Positions 1 to 10,320 of a stretch of DNA of 64,000 nucleotides are shown here, one piece after another. Each line of letters begins with the position of its first letter. Position 1 is the stretch's first letter. A program made the translations under genes and the position numbers. The stretch is from Buddleja alternifolia (taxonomy: Eukaryota > Streptophyta > Magnoliopsida > Lamiales > Scrophulariaceae), in NCBI GenBank assembly GCA_019426215.1, contig CM033400.1, forward strand, positions 14,306,568 to 14,370,567, given 5' to 3'. The notes beneath the pieces are model-generated. The model was given only the letters and a program-made list of their open reading frames with translations, made no database searches and was not told where the DNA came from.

Positions 1-1371
1 CTAGTGAATGATCCGTTAGATGAGACACCAATTCGTGAGGAATTCCCAGATGAACACCTCCTTGCTATTTCTGAAAAAATTTCACCTTGGTATGCTAACT
101 TTGCCAATTACATTGTCACGGGCCGTCTTCCCCCGGATATCACTTTTCATCAAAAGAAGAAATTTCTATCTGATGTAAAGCAATATCTTTGGGACGAACC
201 CTTTTTATTCAAAGTTTGTGCAGATGGTTTAATTCGACGTTGCATACCCGAAACGGACGTGCATGCTATCCTATCTCATTGTCATGATATGGCGGTAGGT
301 GGCCATTTTGGGCCTTCCAAAACGGTAGCTAAGATCCTCCAATCAGGTTTCTTCTGGCCTACTCTTGTTAAAGATGCACATCATTATGTCAAATCTTGTG
401 ATCGCTGTCAACGAATGGGGAACATCTCTAAACATCATGAAACGCCCTTAAATAGCATGTTAGAGTGTGAGTTGTTTGATGTATGGGGTGTGGATTTCAT
501 GGGCCCTTTCCCCAGTTCTTGTTCAAATAAATATATCCTCGTTGCGGTAGACTATGTCTCCAAATGGGTGGAAGCCGTGGCCTTGCCTACTAATGATGCT
601 CGGGTTGTCACTCGTTTTCTGAAGAAACATATTTTTACTCGATTTGGAACTCCCCGAGCCATCATTAGTGACGGGGGCACCCACTTCTGCAACAGGCAGT
701 TTGAACTTTTATTGACCAAGTACGGGGTGAAGCATAAAATTTCGACCCCATACCACCCACAAACTAGTGGCCAAGTGGAGGTCTCGAATAGGGAGATTAA
801 GCGTATTTTAGAAAAAACGGTCAATGCATCAAGAAAGGATTGGTCCCTTAAATTGGATGATGCTCTTTGGGCTTATCGGACCGCCTATAAAACCCCAATT
901 GGCATGTCCCCGTATCGTCTTGTTTTTGGTAAAGCATGTCACTTGCCCGTTGAACTCGAGCATCGTGCTTATTGGGCCATTAAGTTTCTAAATTTTGACT
1001 CTCAAAGTGTAGGTACACAACGTTTGCTACAACTCAACGAACTCGAAGAATGGCGTCATCTTGCCTATGAGAACGCAAAACTCTATAAGGAGCGGACCAA
1101 AATGTGGCATGACAAACATATTCTCCCCCGGGAATTCCACAAGGGAGAGCGGGTGTTGCTATACAACTCTCGACTCCGACTCTTCCCCGGGAAGCTTAAG
1201 TCTCGATGGTCGGGACCATTTTTGATTTCCCAGGTCTATCCATCCGGCGCCGTCGAACTTACAACAGATAAAGGACATACTTTCTTGGTCAACGCTCAAC
1301 GTCTAAAACCTTACTTAGGGATGGATGGGCCAAGAGACAAAGAGTCCTTCATCCTCGCGGACCCTTCGTGA
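1..1371 (+). CDS. Athila-like integrase, C-terminal end of pol (5' partial)
   Basis: The frame is open from the window edge to a TGA at 1369-1371, so this is the tail of a larger pol polyprotein. It catalyses insertion of retroelement cDNA into the host genome. Counting from codon 4-6, an HHCC zinc-binding region ends in CDRCQRMG. The catalytic triad is D164 (in VDFMGPF), D223 (in ISDGGTHF) and E259 (in SGQVEVSN), with exactly 35 residues between the second and third, the classical D,D35E spacing. After the core come the gypsy C-terminal region ([18 protein letters not shown]) and [12 protein letters not shown], which are typical of Athila and Tat integrases. No internal stop or frameshift is seen in 457 codons, so the domain could be functional. 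Confidence 0.93.
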   Translation, partial: LVNDPLDETPIREEFPDEHLLAISEKISPWYANFANYIVTGRLPPDITFHQKKKFLSDVKQYLWDEPFLFKVCADGLIRRCIPETDVHAILSHCHDMAVGGHFGPSKTVAKILQSGFFWPTLVKDAHHYVKSCDRCQRMGNISKHHETPLNSMLECELFDVWGVDFMGPFPSSCSNKYILVAVDYVSKWVEAVALPTNDARVVTRFLKKHIFTRFGTPRAIISDGGTHFCNRQFELLLTKYGVKHKISTPYHPQTSGQVEVSNREIKRILEKTVNASRKDWSLKLDDALWAYRTAYKTPIGMSPYRLVFGKACHLPVELEHRAYWAIKFLNFDSQSVGTQRLLQLNELEEWRHLAYENAKLYKERTKMWHDKHILPREFHKGERVLLYNSRLRLFPGKLKSRWSGPFLISQVYPSGAVELTTDKGHTFLVNAQRLKPYLGMDGPRDKESFILADPS

Positions 1372-2363
1372 TTCTTCGCTTTCAGTCGAGCTAATGACTC
1401 TAAACTAGCGCTTCTTGGGAGGCAACCCATGTTTTCTTTCCGTTTCCTTTTCTTTTTCCCTTATTATTCCGTTTGTTGCTTTATTTTCTAACCTTACATC
1501 TTTGTTAGTTTGTGTTTTAAGTGTTTTGTCTCTTCCCTTTTGAAACAGGAAATGAAATTCGTTACAAAACTATTCAGAATCCCGCGCCCAAGCGCCGAGA
1601 AATCAGGCGCCTAGGCGCCCGACTCTGAAACGGGCGCCAAAGCGCCGAGAAATCAGGCGCCTAGGCGCCCGACTCTGAAAGGGGCGCCCAGGCGCCGAGA
1701 AACGCCCGCCTAGGCGCCCGCATTACCAACCAAAGGACTCGAGGTAAGTTGTATCGCGCGCCTAGGCGCCCAAACACGCGCGCCTAGGCGCCCGATTCTG
1801 AATCTAAAAATATATGGGTAAACAAAAGGTCAAAATTCCCCAAAATCTTCACAACTCCTCTCCCACTCGAATTCCGGCGATTTCCTCAACATTTCCGGCC
1901 ATTTCCACCGGATTTCACCGCCACTTCCGTCAACATCATTCGTTGCACAAGAGGCTCGTCTTTCACATCGACTCGGTGCGAAAATTTTGGGGATAAAAGG
2001 TGAGTTTTGGCTTTACCCTCCTTCCATTTCCGATTCATAGCCGACGCGTAGGTGCCTTGTGTTATATATTGAGGATTAATTGGGGCATTGGCCGATTGTT
2101 GATTGAATTTTTAGTTGTTATTGCATTTGAGAGCTTGAAATTGAAAGTGTGGGTTGTAATCAAAAATTGGGGGTTGATGTTGTTGAATTGGATGGTCTAT
2201 TGTTGCTAAATCCGTGGGTTATTATCAATTTGTGGGTTGAAATTGAATTTGTGGATTGTTGCCAAGTGTGGGTTGCTCTGATTTTGGTGTGTGTTGGGCG
2301 TTGAAGATTGTTGTATTTGGTTGGTTGCATTTGGGTCGATTTGAGTAGTTAAGAAGTTGATAA
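1372..2363 (+). other. Spacer between pol and the env-like ORF
   Basis: About 1 kb without a convincing gene. It holds a GGCGCC-rich tandem repeat (1585-1800), then a CT- and CCG-rich stretch, then a T- and G-rich stretch from 2000 on. A donor-like AAAAG/GTGAGT lies at 1996-2005. A spliced leader for the env-like ORF is possible, but no strong acceptor is visible. Confidence 0.6.
1585..1800 (+). repeat. GGCGCC palindrome-rich tandem repeat
   Basis: A 50-bp unit occurs about three times (near-exact at 1591-1630 and 1641-1680, diverged from 1691), followed by two looser copies at 1760-1800. Each unit contains the perfect palindrome GGCGCCTAGGCGCC or a close variant. The same motif recurs in the LTR of this element (5521-5560, 5763-5800) and in the related solo LTR (52367-52405, 52573-52610), so it belongs to the element. 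Confidence 0.85.
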
Positions 2364-3683
2364 TTGTTGTTGCAAATGACGAGAACTACCAACAGGCCGT
2401 CAAAGGGTAAGAAAAAAGTGGGTGAGGGTTCCTCTAATGAGCCCGAGAATCCCGATAGTACCCGTTTTGAAAACCCTCAAGTCCAAATTATGTGTCAGAG
2501 TTTGAGCACCCCCCGCACCCTTATTAAGGAGCACTATTTAACCACCCGGGGACAGCCCTCTGTGCACGAATTGATACAATTTCATCGCTTACAGTTTTTT
2601 TGTCAAAAGCCCGAGGCCATTCATCTTCCTTGGGTTCTGGAATTCTTCAGCTCCGGGGTTTATGATGAGATTGAGACACGAGGATGGCTGGGGACTACCC
2701 TTTTGGTCCGGGGCAAACATGTCAATTATGAGTTGAGACAGATTAGGGAGAGCATAGGCACCCCGACCCCTCAGACATGCGAGTTCACCGCTCTTTACAA
2801 TTCAGGGCGCCTCCGAGTTAGCCTGTCGGATATTTTGCAGGTTATTGGCCGAGAGGGGTGGGAATGGGTACCCGGAGAAGCTCATGTCCCCCGTAGGGCT
2901 CTATTACCCGAGGCTGCTTTCTGGCTCGACTTCATCAGATTCAATTTAATGCCGAGTACCAATCGATCAGAGGCAAACAAGGAACGGGCCACCCTCATCT
3001 ACGCTATTATGTCCAAGAAAGCTGTGGACTTTGCCCGGGTAATCCACAAGTCTTTGACGGACCACTTTAGAAAGTTGAAGAATGAGTTAGGGCCATTGAT
3101 TAACAAAGAATTGGCTAAGCAAAAGGGAGAAGGTCCCACTCGGAAGATTCCCATCATTCTCCCGTCACTGATCACAGCTTTATGCAAGGCGGCTAAGGTT
3201 CCCACATTTCCTTTGGAGCGTACTGAGCTTCCTGGTTCTTATCTCACCGTGGTAGATGACGACTCCCAGGCTCCTCCACCACCAGCTACTTCAAAGAGGC
3301 CTCGCCCATCTTCATCCCAGTCTACTAGCTCCCCACAGTTTCCACCTATGGATGCCGCCGCCATTAGACAATTAAAGGATGAATTGAGGGAGGAGTTGCG
3401 AGATGAGATGAGGGTGGTCATGTCCGACACTTGTGCTTATTTCCGTCAGCTTTTTGTAGAGCATGATGCGTTTGTCGGTTGGGGGCCGTTTGATTATTCT
3501 GCTCCTCCACCTTACCCGCACCCCCCGCCTCAGCAGCCCGCAGATATGCACGAGTCAGGTGCTCTCGTTCCTGACGGAGGTGATGATGAGGCTCATAATG
3601 ATGAGGGTAGCCCGTTGATTGATTTGGATGATCTAGGCGGCGAGGATGAGGATTACATTGACCGTTTTGGCACCTCTGATTAG
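2364..3683 (+). CDS. Athila env-like ORF (plant transposon protein domain)
   Basis: An open 439-codon frame downstream of pol, in the place where Athila elements carry their env-like ORF. The second ATG (2376), giving MTRTTNRPSK, may be the real start. Residues of about 55-270 resemble the domain often labelled 'putative plant transposon protein' (PWVLEFFSSGVYDE near the front, a conserved WLDFIRFNLMPS segment in the middle). The C-terminal third is low-complexity: a proline and serine-rich stretch, a short charged helix (about 335-355), then a very acidic tail. I see no signal peptide and no clear membrane segment, so an envelope role is by position only. The frame is intact, which suggests selection or recent insertion. 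Confidence 0.82.
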   Translation: MLLQMTRTTNRPSKGKKKVGEGSSNEPENPDSTRFENPQVQIMCQSLSTPRTLIKEHYLTTRGQPSVHELIQFHRLQFFCQKPEAIHLPWVLEFFSSGVYDEIETRGWLGTTLLVRGKHVNYELRQIRESIGTPTPQTCEFTALYNSGRLRVSLSDILQVIGREGWEWVPGEAHVPRRALLPEAAFWLDFIRFNLMPSTNRSEANKERATLIYAIMSKKAVDFARVIHKSLTDHFRKLKNELGPLINKELAKQKGEGPTRKIPIILPSLITALCKAAKVPTFPLERTELPGSYLTVVDDDSQAPPPPATSKRPRPSSSQSTSSPQFPPMDAAAIRQLKDELREELRDEMRVVMSDTCAYFRQLFVEHDAFVGWGPFDYSAPPPYPHPPPQQPADMHESGALVPDGGDDEAHNDEGSPLIDLDDLGGEDEDYIDRFGTSD

Positions 3684-5310
3684 GCTTATCTTGTTTTATT
3701 TCCATGCATGTTTCTTTTTATTTTTTTTGGATATCTTTTGTTGGGATGTTTGATATTTTATGTTTGATGTTTGGATGTTTGATGTTTTCCTCCCATGCAT
3801 GTTTCTCATTTTTTTTTTGTTTATCTCGTTTTGTTTTATTCTATTCTATCCAATGTTTGATGCTCTGTATGTCTAGCATTTGTTTACCTATGTAGTGATC
3901 GACACAGTGATTGCCATCCGTGGACTTGATTACCTTAAGTGGACTCGGGTTTGCTTTTCAGCTTCCCTATGGTGACGTGTACTTTGCCCTTTTCTTTTTC
4001 AAACATTGGGGACAATGTTCATGATAAGTGTGGGGGGTATATTAGATCCATTATAGTCATGCTTGATTCATGTTTTACATATTTCGGTCCAAGTTTGGTC
4101 AAGTTTGGGGGGTGCTGTACCTCTACATGTGAAATGTGTGCAATTTTAATTTATTTTTTTGGATAGAATTTCAACCCTTCACTTGAGGCATTGAGCATGG
4201 TTAATTTGAATACATGGTATGTTTTCTCTATCAATTTGGTTTTTAATGGCTATACACATCGTTCCTTGCTTATGGGATCCTAACTAGACTAGATTAACCT
4301 TAAGATGATTCACATATGCACCTAAATCGAAGGTAGAGGAGTTGAGTGGGCAATCATTTTGAAACACTTAAAGGCTTGATCCCGGAAATATCAACTTAGA
4401 ATTTTCACATGTGTTATGAGTTGAGAACGTTAACTTCGTGTGCTTAATAATAATAAAAAGAGGTTGAACATTGGTATGACTGAAAAAAGTCAGGCTTAAT
4501 AGATACTGGGGGCGAAGAGCACCATGCCTAGAATACTGTACTATTTTGCTAATTTGAGCTAAGCTCAAGCCAATGTAAGTGTTAAGTGAATAAGGACCTA
4601 GTTTGATTTTGTGGCCTTTGACACTCGAGTGATTAAGCCCTTAGGAATGTCTCCACATTTGATACCCTAAAGCCATCTGGTTTAGGAGTTATTGGCCTAA
4701 AACTCGTTACACGGGTGTCATAGAAAGCCTAAGAGGATCAAACATTGCACATGGTCTAGCCTCTAATGTTTCGAGTTGAAAGTGCATAAGATAAATCCGA
4801 AAGTGGAATGAAGTGATAAATTTTTAAGTGGCTATGAAGTTGTATTCAATTCTCGTACCATGTGAATAATCAAAAGTTGATAAATATGGGGTTAATGTTT
4901 GAAAAGTGGTAAGAATGCCACTTGACTATAATACTTGAGATTTATTACACTACACCCTTAGGATGATCTTTTCAATGTTAAGGCGTAACATGAGCAAATG
5001 TGTGATGTGTATATATTTGTAATATGAGCTTAAACAGATGAATTCATACCATTGTGTGCTATTAATCATTGTAATTTACATTGAGTGATCGGGGTTGAAA
5101 ATCTTTCGATTTTGTGGGTATATCGTCTGCAAACCCTCACGAGACTATAACTCGTCCTTTGAGGTAACTCAAAGGTTCAAAGGCTTGTTGCATTCGCTAA
5201 ATGCAACCGTTTACTCCACGAAAGTGAGTTAGGTAGTTTTCTTTTTGTTTCTCTCTTTGATTGATGATGTTTCCTTATCTTAGAACTCTTATTGCTCGAG
5301 GACGAGCAAT
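3684..5310 (+). other. Athila 3' untranslated region
   Basis: About 1.6 kb of T-rich, non-coding sequence between the env-like ORF and the LTR. The short open frames here are not convincing. It contains a second polypurine-like tract at 4020-4038. Confidence 0.7.
4003..4038 (+). other. Internal polypurine-like tract
   Basis: ACATTGGGGACAATG is followed by GATAAGTGTGGGGGG, which closely matches the true polypurine tract at 5311-5325 (TGATAAGTGTGGGGG). It lies about 1.3 kb upstream of the LTR. Confidence 0.6.
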
Positions 5311-5328
5311 TGATAAGTGTGGGGGTGT
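5311..5328 (+). other. Polypurine tract of the Athila element
   Basis: TGATAAGTGTGGGGGTGT directly precedes the LTR start TGATAAGAGG. This is the plus-strand primer position for reverse transcription. Confidence 0.8.
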
Positions 5329-7002
5329 TGATAAGAGGCATTTTTACGTGTTTTTAAGCCCCTTTGCGTTTATGTCTTAGGTTCATTTATCGCTTGATTC
5401 TTGCCACATGTGCGTTTAATTCGTGCATTAAGTGATTTCAGGTCTTAAATGGATACAATCAAAGAACGGGATGAAAAATGACGTATAAAACAAGTTTAGG
5501 CCAAATTTCTATGCACCCCTACGCCTAGGCGCCATCTTGCCCACGCCCGGGCGCCGTTTCAGCACCACTTTCCACGTTCGAGCGATATTTTCGTATTTGT
5601 AGAGACCGAATTGGATGAAGTTTCCTTCTACAAAGTTGTAGAACTATGTGTTAGCTTCAAATGAGGACTTGAATCATCCAAATCGGAGTTTTGTGGAGAG
5701 AGTTATGAAGGAAATACAATTGCTGCGCAAGACAGAGGCAAATACTCCCAACATTCTGATTTGGGCGCCCGAGCGCCGTAAAACCCGCGCCTAGGCGCGC
5801 CCACATCCGAGATTTGATTCCTTTCAGCCAAAAGATCATCATTTGATGGGGGAATGGAACATTTAAAGCCAAGAGGTCATCACATGTATGGGGGGGATGT
5901 CATAAGTATGTTTCTTACTAGATCTACTTTTGGGAATTTTATACTACTCACTTTAAGAGTAGTGGAGGGGACACTAGGGGGGACATACACATGAGGGGCT
6001 GATTTGTGGTGGTCTTCTTAAGGGATCCTAAGGGGCAATTGACCGATGAATCGGGGAGAGAAAGGGAGAGAGAGGCATTGGATCCATCACTTTTCACTCA
6101 TCATCATTCATCACCATATTTCTTCATCACTTTTGGAGGGGAACAAAGAGGGAGGAGCTAAGGATTGAAGATCAAGAGCAAAGATCCATCATCAATCAAT
6201 TGAGGGAGTTTTAATTATTTGCATTTACATGTTTATTTCCATGAGTATGTATATGTTTGTATTAGATTTTCTTAAGGCTTTGATGAGAGGCTAATATTGT
6301 AGAACTAAGGCCATGTGAAGGCCAAATTTATGAATCAATATATGTGAAGTTGCTCTTTGTATTAATTCTCCTATTGCTTTGTGTGTTAATTCTATGCTTT
6401 TATTCCAATCATGTGTTTGATCACCATATGCTTGCTATCTTGCCTAATCTAGTTGTTCGAGAGAAAATAGATTAGGGTGCAAGAGAATTAACACATCATC
6501 CGAAACAAATGAGGGATTGCCCTAGAAATAGGTAAAGATTCCCGGGTGTTGTTAGCCGGATTCGTTCGGGGAAGCTCTAGAACGTTAATGCGTGATTTTT
6601 GATTAGATTCTCGGATAGACATATTTAGAGAACCGTCAATTAATCATAGGATTATTATGTGCCGAGACATCGGGTAATAGTTAATTTAGGAGTTTCCACC
6701 AAAGCAATAGGAGTCTAATAATTCGAAGAGTAGTTCATATATATTGACGAGTAGATTTGGTTGTAGCATGTGCCTTAGTCATTTTATCATACGTGAGATT
6801 TAATTCATAGCTTGTTCCCTCCTTTGATCTTTCGTTTACTTAATTGTTTTCCTCTTGCTTTACTTTAATTGTCTTTTCTTTCATTAAAATCATAAACTAG
6901 AATTCAAGTCTCCGTGGTTCGACAACCCGGACTTTTAGTCCACTTTATTACTACCACGACTAGTACACTTGCTATCAAAGCACGTTAAGTTTTAGCGTGT
7001 CA
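5329..7002 (+). repeat. 3' LTR of the Athila-like element
   Basis: 1674 bp, from TGATAAGAGGCA to TTTTAGCGTGTCA. The boundaries are fixed by the solo copy at 51172-52801, which has a target duplication on both sides. It contains two GGCGCC-rich patches (5521-5560 and 5763-5800). Confidence 0.93.
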
Positions 7003-7559
7003 GTTAGTGGGAGCAAGATATCATTCCTGGTACTATCCATGGACGACATTCTACTTATAGGGAATGATACAGGTTTGCTAACTTCGGTTAAGACATGGCT
7101 TTCAAGCACATTCTCCATGAAAGACTTAGGAGAAGCCACCTATGTCTTAGGAATTCGAATCTATAGGGATAGATCGAATAAGACAATAGGTCTCTCCCAA
7201 GCCCTCTACTTAGAAAAGGTCCTGAAGCGATTTGGGATGGAAAATTCTAAGAGAGGTCTTTTGCCCAAGAGACATGGAATTCATCTCTCCAAAAAGATGA
7301 GTCCTCAAAGTAAGGAAGATCGAAGAGAAATGAATACCATCCCGTATGCATCAGCAGTGGGAAGTCTCATGTACGCTATGTTATGCACGAGACCAGATCT
7401 TGCATACACCGTGAACGTAGTAAGTAGGTTTCAAGCTAACCCAAGCAAAGAACATTGGATGGCCATGAAATCAATCTTCAAGTACTTAAGAAGAACTAAA
7501 GATATGATCCTCACATATGGCAATGGAGAAATGAAAGTGGATGGTTATACTGATTCAGA
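7003..7559 (+). pseudogene. Ty1/copia reverse transcriptase to RNase H fragment
   Basis: A fragment of copia pol that served as target for the Athila insertion. It begins inside the reverse transcriptase and keeps the catalytic box as SMDDILLIGND (normally YVDD, so the first residues are changed). It continues through the RT connection (PYASAVGSLMYAMLCTRPDLAY) to the start of RNase H (GYTDSDF). The frame is open throughout but has no start and no end of its own. At about 7559 it switches directly into Sirevirus LTR sequence; the two share TTTCCT at the joint. It resembles Tork-type copia more than Sirevirus, but I am not sure of the lineage. Confidence 0.85.
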
Positions 7560-8135
7560 TTTCCTGAAAATATGTTGCACCAAAGTTGGTGCTGCAGTCT
7601 ATGAATAGTTGACAGTCCAATAGGGTGGCTTCTCCATATGTCTGAAAGTGTTTATCACATTTAATGTTCTTATCAGCATTTCAGCATTTAATGCATTTGA
7701 ATTAAATGCTCGTTGGCACTTAATTCGTTGAGAATATTTGCATTAAACTCCTTCCGGACTTAGAAATAGATTCAGGTGAAATCAGTCATTGATAGACGTT
7801 TATCCATCCTTGAATCACTTCTGTCCTATAAGGTGACGCTTGATATAGCTGGTCATTTGGACGCTTGGAGACCTTATCTTCATTCAGACTTCAGGCGCTT
7901 GAGTCTTCAAACTTTACCACTGATAAACTCACTCAGAAATTATCAGACGCTCAGCCTAAGACTACTTAGCCTAACAATCTAGAATAAAAACAAAACAAAG
8001 CCTATAAAGCCTATTACAAATCTAACACTTCAAAGCTTATACATGGTTTCTACTAAAATCAAGCTTACATATTTTGGGGTCCAACATAAAGTCCTAATTG
8101 TCATCATCAAAACATCTAACATGAAATTCCTAACA
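7560..8135 (-). repeat. Partial Sirevirus 3' LTR
   Basis: On the minus strand it starts TGTTAGGAATTTCATG at 8135 and is cut at 7560, so about 1 kb of the LTR is missing. Confidence 0.88.
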
Positions 8136-8152
8136 ATCTCCCCCTTTTTGAT
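8136..8152 (-). other. Sirevirus polypurine tract
   Basis: On the minus strand AAAAAGGGGGAGAT lies directly upstream of the LTR start. This tract is missing from Sirevirus A at the matching place (about 13173). Confidence 0.8.
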
Positions 8153-8366
8153 GATGGCAATACTTACTCTTTTATAGTTCAAGAGTTAGACAGCCAAAAT
8201 AAAAGTTAGCTTTCGTTAGATAACTTTAGTTAAAGTTAGTTACGCTTCAACGACATGTTTCAGCTGAAAAATGCATTTTTTATATATCAATGATTACACG
8301 CATTTTTACAACTGAACAAAAATTTCGTACGAGACAAGAATATAGATAATGTAAAGCAAAGAAACC

Positions 8367-9120
8367 TTAATGACTTGGTCTAACTTTGTGTCGCTTGGGC
8401 ATTTCAGCTCGGATAGCTTCAGTTAGATTATCTTCCAAGGTCATCATCGCTTCATGATCCTTGTCGATTATGAGCTTATTCTCTTCCTTTTGTCTCTTCT
8501 TGAAAGCAGCAAAGTGCTTGTCCCAATCAGTTGGGCCAATACCAATATACCTTACACAAATTCTGAAAGTTCGGTGAAGTCTGACATCTGCCTTTCTTCA
8601 GCTAAAATTCTTGGATCTGTAGGTTCTGGAATAAATGCTCTTTGAAGAGGGATGTCAAACTGTTCAAGCAGTGCCCGAGAAGGTATTGGTAGATTTGGAT
8701 ACAGTGCTCTTAGAGGTTCTCTTAGCGTTCTACTAGGTGCTCCAGTAGAATCACTTACCCCAACAGCAATTATCCAAGATGGAAGACTTAGCGCAGAAGG
8801 AGGAGATAGTAGCTGACGCTTCGAAGGCGGAGGAGGTTCTTGAGCACTTGAACTGGACGCTCTCCTTAGCTTTCTTTTCCTTTTCTCTTCCCCCGTATTG
8901 CCATCATCACTCTTCAGAAAATGTTCTGTGAGTAAACTGACCTGATGAGCAATTTGAGACATAGAATCTGTAAGATCATCCAGACGCTTGTCAAAACATT
9001 CCTACAAAGTGAGGATCTTAGCGCTGGTAGCATCATTCAATGAGGTCTCTAAGGAATCTAGACGCTTTTCAAATTTTTCTGTCATGGCTAGTTGGTTGGC
9101 TCGAGTAGCGTCACTCATTT
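8367..9120 (-). pseudogene. 3' end of Sirevirus ORF3 (truncated duplicate)
   Basis: Encodes the C-terminal part of the env-like ORF3: a coiled-coil segment, a basic serine-rich stretch (KRKRKLRRASSSS), the segment PNLPIPSRALLEQFDIP, and a charged C-terminus ending at a stop at 8367-8369. The 5' part is missing beyond 9120. It differs from the Sirevirus A copy by about 2% and has the same kind of frame disruption near the end. Confidence 0.8.
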
Positions 9121-9758
9121 TTATTTTCACATTTACATTCCCAACAAATTTTAATCATTTTTTCAAAATTGCAATTCTCATCACTTTTCTTTCAATTTTT
9201 TTTTATCACTTTTCTCTATCATCTTCTATCACTTTTCTTTAACTTTCATAGTTTTATCAGATTTCTCTCTTCATCTAATCATTAATCACTTATTACACCA
9301 CCAATCACCAATTGTAACCACATTAAAAAACACAACCGAACACACCTTTTTTTTCACGTTTTTACACAAATATCAAAAAACTCATTCTCACTTATATTTT
9401 TGGAAAAGGACGATTGAAAATGAAATGAAAACACATCCAAACAAAGCCTTACAATGTCAAACCAATTTTTGCAACCTGATACAAAATAGTATGAATTCAA
9501 TTTCCATATAATTCTACACCACCAATCATTCGTTTGTCAATTATCTATACATCCTTACAAAAGACGATACATGTTAAATAAAATTGCAAAGGAAAAAGGA
9601 AAAAAAATTAAAAGAAAAAAAAAGGCTTCGGGTGAGAAGTATTTGTGAGGAATGAGATTAGCTTGTGAGACTTTTGACCAAGGTTAAAACCTTTGGGCCC
9701 GTATTCTTTTTGTTTCAATGAAGTTTTAGTATTATTTATTCCTTCGTGCATTAATGGT
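9121..9758. other. Unclassified AT-rich stretch
   Basis: No gene, LTR end or inverted repeat that I can name. The left part is T-rich with repeated TCACTTTTCT. A phrase near 9420-9450 (ACACATCCAAACAAAGCC) resembles the ends of some plant DNA transposons, and a related phrase occurs at 55625-55635, but no element can be delimited. Confidence 0.5.
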
Positions 9759-9950
9759 GTTGGGAATCATTATTCAAAATATGCAGTGGATAAAATTTTT
9801 ATTTGATTCCTGATCCATGGATCAATTTAGGCTTTTCGTTGATTTTAATCAAAGAACAAGATAAAATAATTTACGTCTTGAAGCGTGTTCGTAATCATGT
9901 TCATGAGAGTAGCAACCCGTGAGTTCCAACCTCTAGATTGTCACGTGTAG
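9759..9950 (-). repeat. Copia LTR terminal fragment
   Basis: Starts TGTTGGGAATCATTATTC on the plus strand, like the terminus of the solo LTR at 23259 and the fragment at 38312. That is the 3' end of a copia LTR read on the minus strand. Only about 190 bp remain. Confidence 0.6.
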
Positions 9951-10320
9951 ATGATGATCTTCAAAAGCTCCATCCTCCTCGATTTTTTACCCGAGATAAT
10001 AAGCAATATCTTATCCATTCTGGTTTTGGATGGAGAAGGATATAATTTTGAGATTCATAATAAAGGTTGTTTTTTGCTTTATGAATCTAATCTTATTATA
10101 GAGTCGAAATTGCAAGATGGTCTTTATACAATTTTTCCAACTTATCCTACTCTCAATATTCAACAAAGTAACAAAAGGAAATTTGATAGTTCCATAAGTA
10201 CATCAACTTGACACGCTAGGCTAGGTCATATCTCTAAAGAAAGGATGCGTATATTGGCAAATCAACTTGGTCTTGGAGATCTAGACAAAATACCAACTTG
10301 CGAATCATGTCTTAAGGGAT
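9951..10320 (+). pseudogene. Copia pre-integrase and integrase zinc-finger fragment
   Basis: The translation reads LPEIISNILSILVLDGEG and later, after an in-frame TGA at about 10209, HARLGHISKERM and CESCLKG. This is the GAG-pre-integrase region of copia pol, with the integrase HHCC motif and with W before HARLGH replaced by a stop. Protease core and integrase core are both absent. It is a dead scrap of a copia element, plus strand. Confidence 0.8.

Larger units (their letters stand above)
1..7002 (+). mobile_element. Athila-like Ty3/gypsy retrotransposon, 3' portion
   Basis: The order integrase, GC-rich spacer, env-like ORF, long 3' untranslated region, polypurine tract and 3' LTR is that of plant Athila elements. 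The 5' LTR, gag, protease, reverse transcriptase and RNase H lie left of the window. The right end is exact: the LTR stops at 7002 with CA, and the next bases (GTTAG, 7003-7007) would be the target duplication. The element sits inside a copia reverse transcriptase fragment. A solo LTR of the same family at 51172-52801 is about 99% identical over the stretch I compared, so the family moved recently. Confidence 0.9.
7560..9120 (-). mobile_element. Truncated Sirevirus 3' end (duplicate of the Sirevirus A 3' end)
   Basis: Collinear with 12600-14129 of Sirevirus A. Lines 7561-8100 and 12601-13140 match with eight differences in 540 bases and no indel. It comprises part of a 3' LTR (7560-8135), an intact LTR/polypurine junction, and the last 250 or so codons of ORF3. 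Both ends are abrupt. Confidence 0.9.

Noticed and set aside
1814..2209. Two short open frames before the env-like ORF
   Set aside because: No motif; position and composition fit a leader or intron.
3418..3705. Minus-strand open frame
   Set aside because: Shadow of the acidic, low-complexity tail of the Athila env-like ORF.
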